Source of the DNA: Oscillospiraceae bacterium
Lineage (GTDB): Bacteria; Bacillota; Clostridia; Oscillospirales; Acutalibacteraceae
Assembly: GCA_015066005.1 (NCBI GenBank)
Contig: SVPF01000002.1
Span: forward strand, 1 to 36,922
Length of the DNA: 36,922 nt
Reading direction: 5' to 3'
A program made the translations under genes and the position numbers. The notes below the pieces were generated by a model. The model ran no database searches and was not told the DNA's origin. It saw only the letters and a program-made list of their open reading frames with translations. This document shows positions 1 through 6,155 of the stretch, piece after piece. Every line of letters begins with the position of its first letter. The first letter of the stretch is position 1.

Positions 1-277
1 GGATTTTTGCGTAGCAAAAAGACTGAGGGAGAGCGCATATAAACGCATTCTCCTTCCGTCAAAACCTTCGGTTTTGCCACCTTCCTCCCGGAGGAAGGCT
101 TACGGGCGATTCGTGAATCGCCCCTACAGATACACAATTTAATTTGTACAGTAATTACGAATTACGCATTGGCCTTCGTCCCCATAACTCCCGATTTTAA
201 TCCGTCGCGAAGCGACACCGAACCTCTTCACTATTACCTCTTACTTATTACCTCGCGTAAGCGATAAACCCTAATTT
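1..277 (-). repeat. Right part of an intergenic TIR element (copy 1, left end outside window)
   Basis: This gene-free stretch ends in GCGATAAACCCTAATTT (261-277). That is the inverse of the left end of the element at 36156 and similar to the one at 30865. Inside it are a GGGCGATTC/GAATCGCCC hairpin followed by CCTACA (104-127), a GAATTACGCATT block (about 155-170), and a segment reading TTTTTGCGTAGCAAAAA GACTGAGGGAGAG at the window edge that also occurs, inverted, in the 30865 copy. The element is read as a non-coding, MITE-like composite. No ORF in it looks real. Confidence 0.7.
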
Positions 278-284
278 AACATTT

Positions 285-320
285 ATAAAAAAATGCCCTT
301 TGCGGTGAAGCAAAGGGCAT
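285..320 (-). terminator. Intrinsic terminator of the GH94 gene
   Basis: On the minus strand an 11-bp perfect stem (ATGCCCTTTGC, 293-303 with 310-320) with a 6-nt loop is followed by a run of seven T. It starts 8 bases after the GH94 stop codon. Confidence 0.9.
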
Positions 321-327
321 TAAAAAA

Positions 328-2601
328 TTATTCAATTACAACGCTTACATTGTGTACCTTGCCGTCATTATAATCGGGGAGAGTATCGCCGTCAATAACA
401 TTACCGTCCACGGTGATAACCGCTTTTCCGTTGGGGTTGCGGTTTAAAATGCGGATTTCATAGGTTGCATTTCTGAATACGCGGTGAACGCTAACATCGG
501 TCCATTCGTCAGGTAAAACAGGGCGGATTGCAAGACCGTCAAAATCGGCCTGAACACCAAGCATATATTCTACAACGCCCTTAAATAGCCAACCGCAAGT
601 ACCTGTTACCCAGTGCTGAACGGTTTCGCCTGCGCGGAATTCATTTTCGGGTCCTAAGAACATATTGGTAAATGCATAAGGCTCAACACCCGAATGGTCA
701 TAGTGATTGTCGGGGTTGTCGGGCATCATTTTCTTAAAGGTTTTCAAAGCGGCATTACCGTTGCCCAAATGACAGTCAGCCACAAGCTTAAATGCACAGC
801 CATGGTTATAAACCGAGCCGTTTTCATAACAGCCCTTTTGGAAATATGTCATTCTGCCAACATGTGGGTCACCCTTGCTGTAGCTTGGAAGCTGCTGGAT
901 ATAACCGTATTCACATTGTAGATTATTTTCAACAAATTCCATAAGCTTTTGGGCTTCTTCGCCTGTAACGATATCAGCAAGAATTGCCCAGGTTTGTGGG
1001 TTAAGGTACATTTGACCCTGTTCGGTATCGTACGAGCCAACCCTTTCGCCGTAATCGTTAAAGCCGTAAATAAAGTGGTCCTTATCCCAACCGTGCTTTA
1101 GTATGGCGGCCTTCATCGTGTCTATTTTAGCCTGAATTGCATTGGCCTCATCATTTTTGCCAAGGCGGTTAAGTAATTCAACAAATTCACCGCAGAACTT
1201 AACGGTGGCTTCGGCCAACCATAAGCTTTCGCCCTTGCCTAAAATGCCGCAAGCATCGATAGAATCGTTCCAGTCCGAGCCGCCCCAAAGGGTGAAGCCC
1301 TTTTCGCCAACGCCCTCCTGTAAGAAGGAGGCTGCCCTGAACATATGGTCTAAAACGGTGCCTGTTTCATCCGATTCATAATAGGGACAAACTTCATCAA
1401 GAATGGTGTAATCGTTAGTTTCCTTTATGTACTGAATAACGGTTGAAAGCATCCAAGATGAGCAGTCGCGTGCATCGGTTAAGGTTATGGGCATCCAACC
1501 GCGAATATAGTTGCCGTTTGGCATAATAAACTGCATTGAATGTACAATTTTTTTGCGGGCATCCTCGGTATCCATTGCAACAAAGGCCGAAATGTCCTGC
1601 ATCATATCGCGCGAGCCACGGAACCACAAGCGTGTCCAGGTTTTGCCAAGCTCTAACTGGCGCTTAAGCCAAATATTAACGCGGCGGTCAATTTCCTCAT
1701 CACCTGTTGATACGCAGATTTTATCGTTGTACATATCGGCTTGCTGCTTTTGGTATTCAAGATTTTGTGTAAATACTTTTTCGTTTAGAAGTGCTTTATG
1801 GCGGGCGGCATCCTCAACCGAGTTAGCGGCACCCATACCAAAGCGGTAAACCTTTTCTTCACCTGCTTTGAGCTCAAGGTCAAACTGTAAAGCAACGCCG
1901 TTTTCAGCGTCAAAGCAAGAACCGCGGTTTAAAAGCTTTTTATTCTTAAGACCTTGCGGGTTTGTAAGATTGCCGTAAACACCAAGGAAGTATCTGTCCG
2001 ACGCTTCGAAGGCCACGGGCTTTTCTTCTGAAGCCAAGAATTCGTAAACGTAGTCGGTAGGCTCGTTCATACCCTCTTCAGAAACCAAAACACCGTTTAA
2101 AGCGTCGCAATAATCGCCCTTAACATAGCCGATGTAATGGGTGATGGTTGAGAAGAAATGAGCATAAGGGTAAACAGATAAGGATTTAATCCTATCTGTT
2201 TTATTTGTAAGCTTTACTTCCCAACATTCCATAGTTGCATCAAGCGGAACGAAAATAGTCATTTCAAAAAGAAGACCGTTATATTCCGAAATTATTTTTG
2301 TATAACCCATACCCACATGGGTTTCGTGAATAGTAAAGGGGAGATCATTATAATTGCGGTTAGCGGAATAGCTTTCGCCTGTTATATTGTCACGAATAAA
2401 AACGTGGCGGTTGTCACCGCTTTGCATAATATTGCGGAGCTTGTCGTATTTGTCACGAACCAGACTTAAGCCAAAGCCAAATTGGTCAAAATCTGAAATA
2501 AATTTATCATTCCAAATAAAGTTATACCAAGGCCTCTTGGGTGCCAAAAGGTCAGTAATAACATATTCTTTTTTTGCATCATTAAAATATCCGGTAGTCA
2601 T
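328..2601 (-). CDS. GH94 family glycoside phosphorylase (cellobiose/oligosaccharide phosphorylase-like)
   Basis: 757 aa. GH94 enzymes use inorganic phosphate to split beta-glucosidic disaccharides or oligosaccharides into a sugar 1-phosphate and a shorter sugar. The protein shows the family plan: an N-terminal beta-sandwich (about 1-290), a helical catalytic barrel (about 310-690) and a short C-terminal beta part. The GGSDWND motif carries the expected catalytic Asp (Asp443). YNHG contains His600, at the place of the phosphate-binding His. The segment GTCGWLFKGVVEYMLGV is a typical GH94 C-terminal signature. There is no signal peptide, so the substrate must be imported and cleaved in the cytoplasm. 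Length is slightly below the roughly 800 aa of cellobiose and chitobiose phosphorylases, and the exact substrate cannot be read from the sequence. The start is fixed by AGGAGG 5 nt upstream. It is a single gene with its own promoter and terminator. Confidence 0.9.
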   Translation of the reverse strand: MTTGYFNDAKKEYVITDLLAPKRPWYNFIWNDKFISDFDQFGFGLSLVRDKYDKLRNIMQSGDNRHVFIRDNITGESYSANRNYNDLPFTIHETHVGMGYTKIISEYNGLLFEMTIFVPLDATMECWEVKLTNKTDRIKSLSVYPYAHFFSTITHYIGYVKGDYCDALNGVLVSEEGMNEPTDYVYEFLASEEKPVAFEASDRYFLGVYGNLTNPQGLKNKKLLNRGSCFDAENGVALQFDLELKAGEEKVYRFGMGAANSVEDAARHKALLNEKVFTQNLEYQKQQADMYNDKICVSTGDEEIDRRVNIWLKRQLELGKTWTRLWFRGSRDMMQDISAFVAMDTEDARKKIVHSMQFIMPNGNYIRGWMPITLTDARDCSSWMLSTVIQYIKETNDYTILDEVCPYYESDETGTVLDHMFRAASFLQEGVGEKGFTLWGGSDWNDSIDACGILGKGESLWLAEATVKFCGEFVELLNRLGKNDEANAIQAKIDTMKAAILKHGWDKDHFIYGFNDYGERVGSYDTEQGQMYLNPQTWAILADIVTGEEAQKLMEFVENNLQCEYGYIQQLPSYSKGDPHVGRMTYFQKGCYENGSVYNHGCAFKLVADCHLGNGNAALKTFKKMMPDNPDNHYDHSGVEPYAFTNMFLGPENEFRAGETVQHWVTGTCGWLFKGVVEYMLGVQADFDGLAIRPVLPDEWTDVSVHRVFRNATYEIRILNRNPNGKAVITVDGNVIDGDTLPDYNDGKVHNVSVVIE

Positions 2602-2639
2602 ATTGTCCTCCTGTTAAGTATTATGGGTTTTTATACAAA

Positions 2640-2679
2640 AATACATATGTATTATACCATTTGAAAGAATGTAAATCAA
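2640..2679 (-). promoter_or_regulatory. Promoter of the GH94 gene with a palindromic operator candidate
   Basis: On the minus strand TTGATT (2674-2679), a 17-bp spacer, and TATAAT (2651-2656) form a good sigma-A promoter. A perfect 14-bp palindrome AATACATATGTATT (2640-2653) overlaps the -10 box and the expected transcription start, where a repressor would block initiation. The operator role is inferred. Confidence 0.75.
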
Positions 2680-2725
2680 TCTTGTTTTGTTATGAAAATA
2701 TAATGTAATGTTTAAGTATGTTGCA

Positions 2726-3469
2726 CTAATGCTTGGATTCGATGAATTCCATTACAAGCTGTCCGAATATGCTGTGGCCGTTTTTGTCCAAGGTATTAAC
2801 ATAAGCACAGTGACCTCCGTGCATAACCTTTAATTGTACGGTCTCGGAATACCCAAACTGCTTTAAGGTAGAAATTAAAAGCATGGTTTGCTCATAACGA
2901 TTTGGCAAATCATTGTCTGATACAATAATAAGCATCGGCGGATAATTTTCACTTTCGCCAATATGGTATAGAGGGGCGGATTCATCAATAATTACTTTGC
3001 GTGTATCTAGACCTCTTTCGTGAAGTACATTAAAATGGCAGGTGGGTTGCCCTGCGTCGTGAATAAAGCCTGAAATATCGGTGGCCGTAATACCGTGTTT
3101 TGAAAGCCATTTTCCATCAAAGCACAGCATTTGTGAAATATAACCGCCTGCGGAGCTTCCGCCTATGTATATACCCTTAATTTTGCCGTATTTATTCATA
3201 TTGCTTAACATCCACGCGACAGCATCCGCGGCATCGTTTAAATAATCGGGGTATGCCGCATTGGGATACATTCGATAATTTGCGCTTACTACGGCGATGT
3301 TGTTAGAAGCCAAATAATTAAATAAATTTTTATCATTGGTTTTATCACCGGATACAAGCCCGCCGCCGTGAAAATATAAAAACACCGAAAATTCATCGGC
3401 TTCGGGCAAATAAATATCTAAACATTGGTTAGTTCGTTCATTATAGCAAATATCAAAAATGGTTTTCAT
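2726..3469 (-). CDS. Alpha/beta-hydrolase fold carboxylesterase-like protein
   Basis: 247 aa. It has the hormone-sensitive-lipase/carbohydrate-esterase-like layout of the alpha/beta-hydrolase fold: an oxyanion-hole motif HGGG (34-37), a nucleophile elbow GSSAG with Ser106, an acid in VSDND (Asp185 or Asp187), and a catalytic His in HGGH (His220). There is no signal peptide, so it is likely a cytoplasmic esterase, possibly deacylating imported sugars that the neighbouring GH94 enzyme then uses; that pairing is inference. An upstream in-frame ATG at 3502 overlaps the -10 box. The ATG used here has AGGAAG 6 nt upstream and follows the promoter correctly. Substrate is unknown. Confidence 0.82.
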   Translation of the reverse strand: MKTIFDICYNERTNQCLDIYLPEADEFSVFLYFHGGGLVSGDKTNDKNLFNYLASNNIAVVSANYRMYPNAAYPDYLNDAADAVAWMLSNMNKYGKIKGIYIGGSSAGGYISQMLCFDGKWLSKHGITATDISGFIHDAGQPTCHFNVLHERGLDTRKVIIDESAPLYHIGESENYPPMLIIVSDNDLPNRYEQTMLLISTLKQFGYSETVQLKVMHGGHCAYVNTLDKNGHSIFGQLVMEFIESKH

Positions 3470-3489
3470 CTTTATCTTCCTTTTTGTTT

Positions 3490-3530
3490 GGTGCGCACCC
3501 AATTATAGCACATTATATATATACAATCAA
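3490..3530 (-). promoter_or_regulatory. Promoter of the esterase gene with adjacent palindrome
   Basis: TTGATT (3525-3530), a 17-bp spacer and TATAAT (3502-3507) on the minus strand match the same -35/-10 pair as the GH94 promoter. A 10-bp perfect palindrome GGTGCGCACC (3490-3499) lies just downstream of the -10 box, around the expected start of transcription. Confidence 0.75.
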
Positions 3531-3549
3531 TGCGGCTAATAGTTTTAAA

Positions 3550-3585
3550 CAAAAAAATGCACCCCTTCATAAAAATGAAAGGGCG
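3550..3585 (-). terminator. Intrinsic terminator of the 61-aa membrane protein gene
   Basis: On the minus strand CCCTTTCAT, a short T-rich loop and ATGAAGGGG form a stem (3562-3583), followed after TGCA by TTTTTTT. Confidence 0.8.
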
Positions 3586-3615
3586 TCTGCTTATTATTTA
3601 AAAGAATTGGCAGAA

Positions 3616-3801
3616 TTAAAATTCTGCGTTGCGAATTACACGTTCCGAATGGCTTTTAACAACCCTGAAGGCTTTGCGGCGGAAGTATGCCTTTATTTTG
3701 CGTTCGAACGCTACAAGGCGATGCTCGTTAAAAATGCACCAAACAAGTGTGCCAACAAGTGAAAATTCAAAAATTGTGCTTAAAATATCAAATAATGTCA
3801 T
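3616..3801 (-). CDS. Small SOS-controlled membrane protein (unknown function)
   Basis: 61 aa. I do not recognise the family. One hydrophobic segment (about residues 4-24) is followed by a strongly basic tail (RKIKAYFRRKAFR), which predicts a single-pass protein with its C-terminus in the cytoplasm. It is not one of the shadow frames: GGGAGG lies 8 nt before the ATG, a perfect consensus promoter lies upstream, a terminator lies downstream, and a LexA box sits between promoter and RBS. LexA control of a tiny membrane protein recalls SOS cell-division inhibitors (YneA in Bacillus, SidA in Caulobacter), but this protein has no LysM domain and no visible similarity to either, so that role is inference. 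A membrane toxin is an alternative. It is divergent from the peptide cassette. Confidence 0.8.
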   Translation of the reverse strand: MTLFDILSTIFEFSLVGTLVWCIFNEHRLVAFERKIKAYFRRKAFRVVKSHSERVIRNAEF

Positions 3802-3814
3802 TTCTAATTCCTCC

Positions 3815-3828
3815 CGAACATTTGTTCG
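3815..3828. promoter_or_regulatory. LexA (SOS) box
   Basis: CGAACAAATGTTCG has perfect CGAAC/GTTCG half-sites separated by 4 nt and fits the Gram-positive LexA/DinR consensus CGAACRNRYGTTYC at every position but the last. It lies 8 nt downstream of the -10 box, spans the transcription start region and ends one base before the GGAGG ribosome-binding site of the 61-aa gene, an ideal repressor position. Confidence 0.88.
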
Positions 3829-3836
3829 TTATTTGT

Positions 3837-3865
3837 ATTATAACCCGATTTTTGCGCTTTGTCAA
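3837..3865 (-). promoter_or_regulatory. Perfect consensus sigma-A promoter of the 61-aa gene
   Basis: TTGACA (3860-3865), exactly 17 bp, then TATAAT (3837-3842) on the minus strand. Such a strong promoter is usual for tightly repressed SOS genes. Confidence 0.92.
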
Positions 3866-3958
3866 GCATTTTTTAACTTTTTTCGGTGTATTTATTATAT
3901 AACGGGTTAAGTGACGTTTTTGGGACACAAGAAAAAATATTTTTTTCAAAATATACAG

Positions 3959-3987
3959 TTGACAACAGGGCAAAGGTGTTGTATAAT
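3959..3987 (+). promoter_or_regulatory. Perfect consensus sigma-A promoter of the peptide cassette
   Basis: TTGACA (3959-3964), 17 bp, TATAAT (3982-3987). The untranslated leader of about 65 nt ends in a small hairpin, GCGTT/AACGC (4029-4042), placed 2 nt before AAGGAGG. No LexA box is seen on this side. Confidence 0.92.
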
Positions 3988-4058
3988 AATTGTGAATTAT
4001 AGTAAATGGTGTTTTGTGACGAGTTAGTGCGTTAGTAAACGCTTAAGGAGGTTTTGAA

Positions 4059-4172
4059 ATGAAATTTGAATTCCCTGAGGTTAATAAAATTTCCTTTGAA
4101 TCAAAGGAGTCTATCGCGCTTATTATTGAAGATCCTGAAATCTCTTTCACACAAAGCGGCGAAGAAATCTAA
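4059..4172 (+). CDS. 37-aa acidic peptide, candidate RiPP precursor
   Basis: The 37-aa product begins MKFEFPEVNKISFES and ends ISFTQSGEEI. It has a near-optimal AAGGAGG 7 nt before the ATG, a perfect promoter, and an intrinsic terminator right behind it, so it should be strongly expressed. It is acidic, with Ser and Thr near the C-terminus (Ser29, Thr31, Ser33). The next three genes encode an HPr-kinase-like protein, a PqqD-type peptide carrier and a signal-peptidase-like protein, the set expected to bind, modify and cut a short peptide. Short MK.E.PE..-type peptides next to PqqD-like proteins are common in Clostridia in my recollection; function and modification are inferred. It has no Cys and no signal peptide. 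Confidence 0.75.
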   Translation: MKFEFPEVNKISFESKESIALIIEDPEISFTQSGEEI

Positions 4173-4179
4173 AAAAGGA

Positions 4180-4207
4180 TGCTCGGTAGTAATACCGAGC
4201 ATTTTTT
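4180..4207 (+). terminator. Terminator/attenuator between peptide and maturation genes
   Basis: A perfect 9-bp stem TGCTCGGTA/TACCGAGCA with a GTAA loop is followed by six T. It lies 7 nt after the peptide stop and 36 nt before the kinase gene. It should make peptide mRNA far more abundant than the downstream genes, a typical RiPP operon arrangement. A TTGACA (4206-4211) overlaps the T-run, but its matching -10 (TAAAGT, 4229-4234) is poor. Confidence 0.9.
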
Positions 4208-4243
4208 GACAATAATAAAATGTTATTTTAAAGTGAGCTAAGA

Positions 4244-4948
4244 ATGAAAAAATACTCTATTTGCGGCTTAAATGTTTTGATGGATGCGGGTGAAATTACT
4301 TCCCGTCAGGCAGAAAAATATTTAAGTCCGGAAGGCTTTGAAAAAGCTGATATTACCGTTGTTCCTACTAAGGAAGCAATTGAAGCTTATACTGCACGCT
4401 GTAAAACCACTGATGAAATTTCGTCTTATATGGTGGAAGCAGGTATTTTTTATCGTCAGCTTTTAAATTTTGACGGTGTGTTTTTGCATGCATCGGCTGT
4501 GGTGTATAACGACAGGGCATACTTGTTTTCTGCACCCTGCGGTACGGGTAAGTCAACACATACATCGCTGTGGCTTGAGTTATTGGGCGACAGGGCTTAT
4601 ATTTTAAATGATGATAAGCCTGCCATTCGTGTTTTAGGTGATGGTATTTATGCCTACGGTACCCCCTTCAGCGGTAAGCATGATATAAGCGTGCCAAAGG
4701 CCGTAAAGCTTGGCGGTGTTTGTTTTATAAGCCGCGGTGAAGAGGATAAGGTATCTCGTATGGAGAACCGCGAGGCTGTGCTTAAAATGTACCACGCTTC
4801 TCTTCGTAAAATTGATGAACAGCAGCTTGATAAGGAACTTGAAGTTTTACAAAAAATTGCGATGAATATACCCGTTTATAAAATGGAGTGCACACCAACC
4901 CTTAATGCCGCAAGGGTAGCGGTTGAAGCTATGACTAAAGGAGAATAA
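4244..4948 (+). CDS. HPr kinase-like P-loop protein of a RiPP-type cassette
   Basis: 234 aa. The C-terminal two thirds resemble the HprK/PEP-carboxykinase-like P-loop domain: Walker A in SAPCGTGKST (96-105), a preceding LHASAVV strand (81-87), and NDDKP (122-126) at the place of the acidic Walker B-type residues. It is shorter than true HPr kinase (about 310 aa), lacks its N-terminal regulatory domain, and has no ptsH-like neighbour. Homologues in lasso-peptide clusters (ThcoK, PadeK) phosphorylate the C-terminal Ser of the precursor; by analogy this could phosphorylate Ser or Thr of the 37-aa peptide. That substrate is inference. The RBS is weak (GTGAG). It is followed after 3 nt by the PqqD gene. 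Confidence 0.8.
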   Translation: MKKYSICGLNVLMDAGEITSRQAEKYLSPEGFEKADITVVPTKEAIEAYTARCKTTDEISSYMVEAGIFYRQLLNFDGVFLHASAVVYNDRAYLFSAPCGTGKSTHTSLWLELLGDRAYILNDDKPAIRVLGDGIYAYGTPFSGKHDISVPKAVKLGGVCFISRGEEDKVSRMENREAVLKMYHASLRKIDEQQLDKELEVLQKIAMNIPVYKMECTPTLNAARVAVEAMTKGE

Positions 4949-4951
4949 GAT

Positions 4952-5215
4952 ATGAAGCGCAATGAAAATTATGTAGTTAAAGAGTTAATGGGAAGCTATG
5001 TTTTAGTACCCCTTGGGGAAGCCGCAATTGATTTTAACGGCGTTATAACTTTAAATGAAACCGCAAAATTTATGTGGGAAGCCGCAAAGGGCGATTTTAC
5101 CGAGCAGGATTTACAGGCTGCTTTAATAAAGCAATACGGTATTGATGCCGAAACAGCAAAATCGGCTGTGGATAGCTTTGTAACAACTATGAAAGAGGAA
5201 GGCTGTATTGAATAA
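4952..5215 (+). CDS. PqqD-family RiPP recognition element (peptide chaperone)
   Basis: 87 aa, a typical size for a stand-alone PqqD/RRE protein. The winged-helix-like signature is visible: two N-terminal strands (YVVKELMGSYVLVPLGEA), a strand with GVITLNETAKFMWEA (30-44), and a C-terminal helical part ending EEGCIE. PqqD-like proteins bind the leader of ribosomal peptides and present it to modifying enzymes; here the likely guest is the 37-aa peptide. The RBS GGAG is 7 nt before the ATG. The 3' end overlaps the next gene by 8 nt, so the two are translationally coupled. It is not fused to a radical SAM enzyme or to an E1-like enzyme, and none is encoded nearby. Confidence 0.85.
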   Translation: MKRNENYVVKELMGSYVLVPLGEAAIDFNGVITLNETAKFMWEAAKGDFTEQDLQAALIKQYGIDAETAKSAVDSFVTTMKEEGCIE

Positions 5216-5666
5216 AAAGCGTGTTCCTATGGAGGAGCTTTATCCCGTAATGGCGGGAAAAATTGCCGACGGCGGCGAGGTCACCTTTAAGGTTTCGGGA
5301 AGAAGTATGCAGCCAATGGTTTTTCACCGTCGTGATACGGTAACCATTAAAAAGCATATCGGAAGGCTTAAAAAATATGATATTCCTTTTTACCGCCGTG
5401 ATGACGGGAGCTTTATTTTGCACCGTGTAATAAAGCTGCAAAAAAACGGCAATTATACCTGCCGCGGCGATAATCAATGGGAAAAGGAATTTGACGTTCG
5501 TGACGACCAAATAATCGGTGTTGTAACCGCATTTACCCGCAACGGAAAGGCGGTTGATGTAAAGCTTTCCAAGGGTTATAAGCTTTATTGCAGGTTGTGG
5601 CCGTGGGTGCATTTTTTAAAGCCCTGCTATAAATATTATGTAAAATTTAAAAATTTGTTTAAGTGA
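5208..5666 (+). CDS. S24/S26-type signal-peptidase-like protein
   Basis: 152 aa. It contains the signal peptidase box SGRSMQP, with the nucleophile Ser33 next to Met, then ILHRVIK with His72, and RGDNQ (86-90), which matches the GDN box. A His where bacterial type I enzymes have Lys is the pattern of ER-type (SipW-like) signal peptidases, so a Ser-His mechanism is likely. No clear transmembrane helix is present; only the aromatic C-terminal end (KLYCRLWPWVHFLKPCY) could touch the membrane. The start is TTG at 5208 with AGGAAGG about 5 nt upstream; ATG at 5229 is the alternative. It probably processes the cassette peptide. This last gene is closed by the hairpin at 5689. Confidence 0.78.
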   Translation: MNKKRVPMEELYPVMAGKIADGGEVTFKVSGRSMQPMVFHRRDTVTIKKHIGRLKKYDIPFYRRDDGSFILHRVIKLQKNGNYTCRGDNQWEKEFDVRDDQIIGVVTAFTRNGKAVDVKLSKGYKLYCRLWPWVHFLKPCYKYYVKFKNLFK

Positions 5667-5688
5667 TTGTTAAAGGCTCAGGCGTTTT

Positions 5689-5725
5689 GGCGTGATACTC
5701 CAAACGGAGTATCACGCCAGTTTTA
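5689..5725 (+). terminator. Terminator of the peptide cassette
   Basis: A perfect 13-bp stem (GGCGTGATACTCC, 5689-5701 with 5706-5718) with an AAAC loop is followed by AGTTTTATT. The stem contains GTGATA, a word that recurs in the repeats just downstream. Confidence 0.85.
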
Positions 5726-5889
5726 TTCGCCTACGGTGAATTCTATTGCTACGCAGTGTTATTCGGCTTACGCCGAGTGATATTTGCTTCGCAAGTTTAT
5801 GGCGAATAGAATATCACTGAAGCCGTAAGGCTTCAATATCACTTTCGCAAAGCGAAAATATCACGCTGACTTTAGTCAGCATATCACTT
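5723..5889. repeat. Hairpin-array repeat, copy A
   Basis: 167 bp. The block starts with TTATTCGCC and closes that arm with GGCGAATA (about 5802-5809). It is punctuated by AGTGATATT on one side and AATATCACT on the other. Between these words sit short perfect hairpins (GGCTTACGCC, GAAGCCGTAAGGCTTC, TTTCGCAAAGCGAAA, GCTGACTTTAGTCAGC). Overall it is a long palindrome made of small hairpins. It does not code. Copy B follows at 5954. Confidence 0.8.
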
Positions 5890-5953
5890 AATAGACAAAA
5901 CAAAGAGAAGACTCGTTGAAGAGGCGCGCTCCGTAAGGAAGTGCGCCTCAGTC

Positions 5954-6075
5954 TTATTCGCCCAAGGCGAGTTTTATTGCTTCGCAGTGATATTCGACTA
6001 CCGCCTAGTGTTATTCGCTTCGCGAGTTTAGGGGCGAATAAAATATCACTAAAACCGCAAGGTTTTAATATCACT
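5954..6075. repeat. Hairpin-array repeat, copy B
   Basis: 122 bp, the same order of parts as copy A: TTATTCGCC, TATTGCTTCGCAGTGATATTCG, TATTCGCTTCGCGAGTTTA, GGGCGAATA, then AATATCACT, a hairpin (AAAACCGCAAGGTTTT) and AATATCACT. By eye it is about 75-80% identical to copy A over its length and lacks the last two hairpin modules of copy A, so copies differ by whole modules. Confidence 0.8.
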
Positions 6076-6126
6076 TATTATTTTTATCTTTGAGATAGGT
6101 GATATTTTAAATACGTAACCTACTAT

Positions 6127-6155
6127 GACACTTTCAAACAGAAAGTGTCAATTTT
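6127..6155 (+). terminator. Terminator-like hairpin in the 5.7-6.4 kb gap
   Basis: GACACTTTC/GAAAGTGTC, a perfect 9-bp stem with an AAACA loop, followed by AATTTTT. No gene ends nearby, so it may be a leftover of a lost gene or part of the repeat region. Confidence 0.65.

Noticed and set aside
3484-3762. A 92-codon plus-strand frame
   Set aside because: It covers the esterase promoter, a terminator and the 61-aa gene on the other strand, and has no RBS.
5814-6074. An 86-codon open frame on the minus strand
   Set aside because: It runs through both hairpin arrays, its Leu/Arg-rich product simply mirrors the repeats, and no RBS precedes it.
5723-6075. CRISPR-like look of regular short repeats
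   Set aside because: Spacers are themselves palindromes of 10-16 nt rather than unique constant-length inserts, repeats are 7-9 nt, and no cas gene is present.
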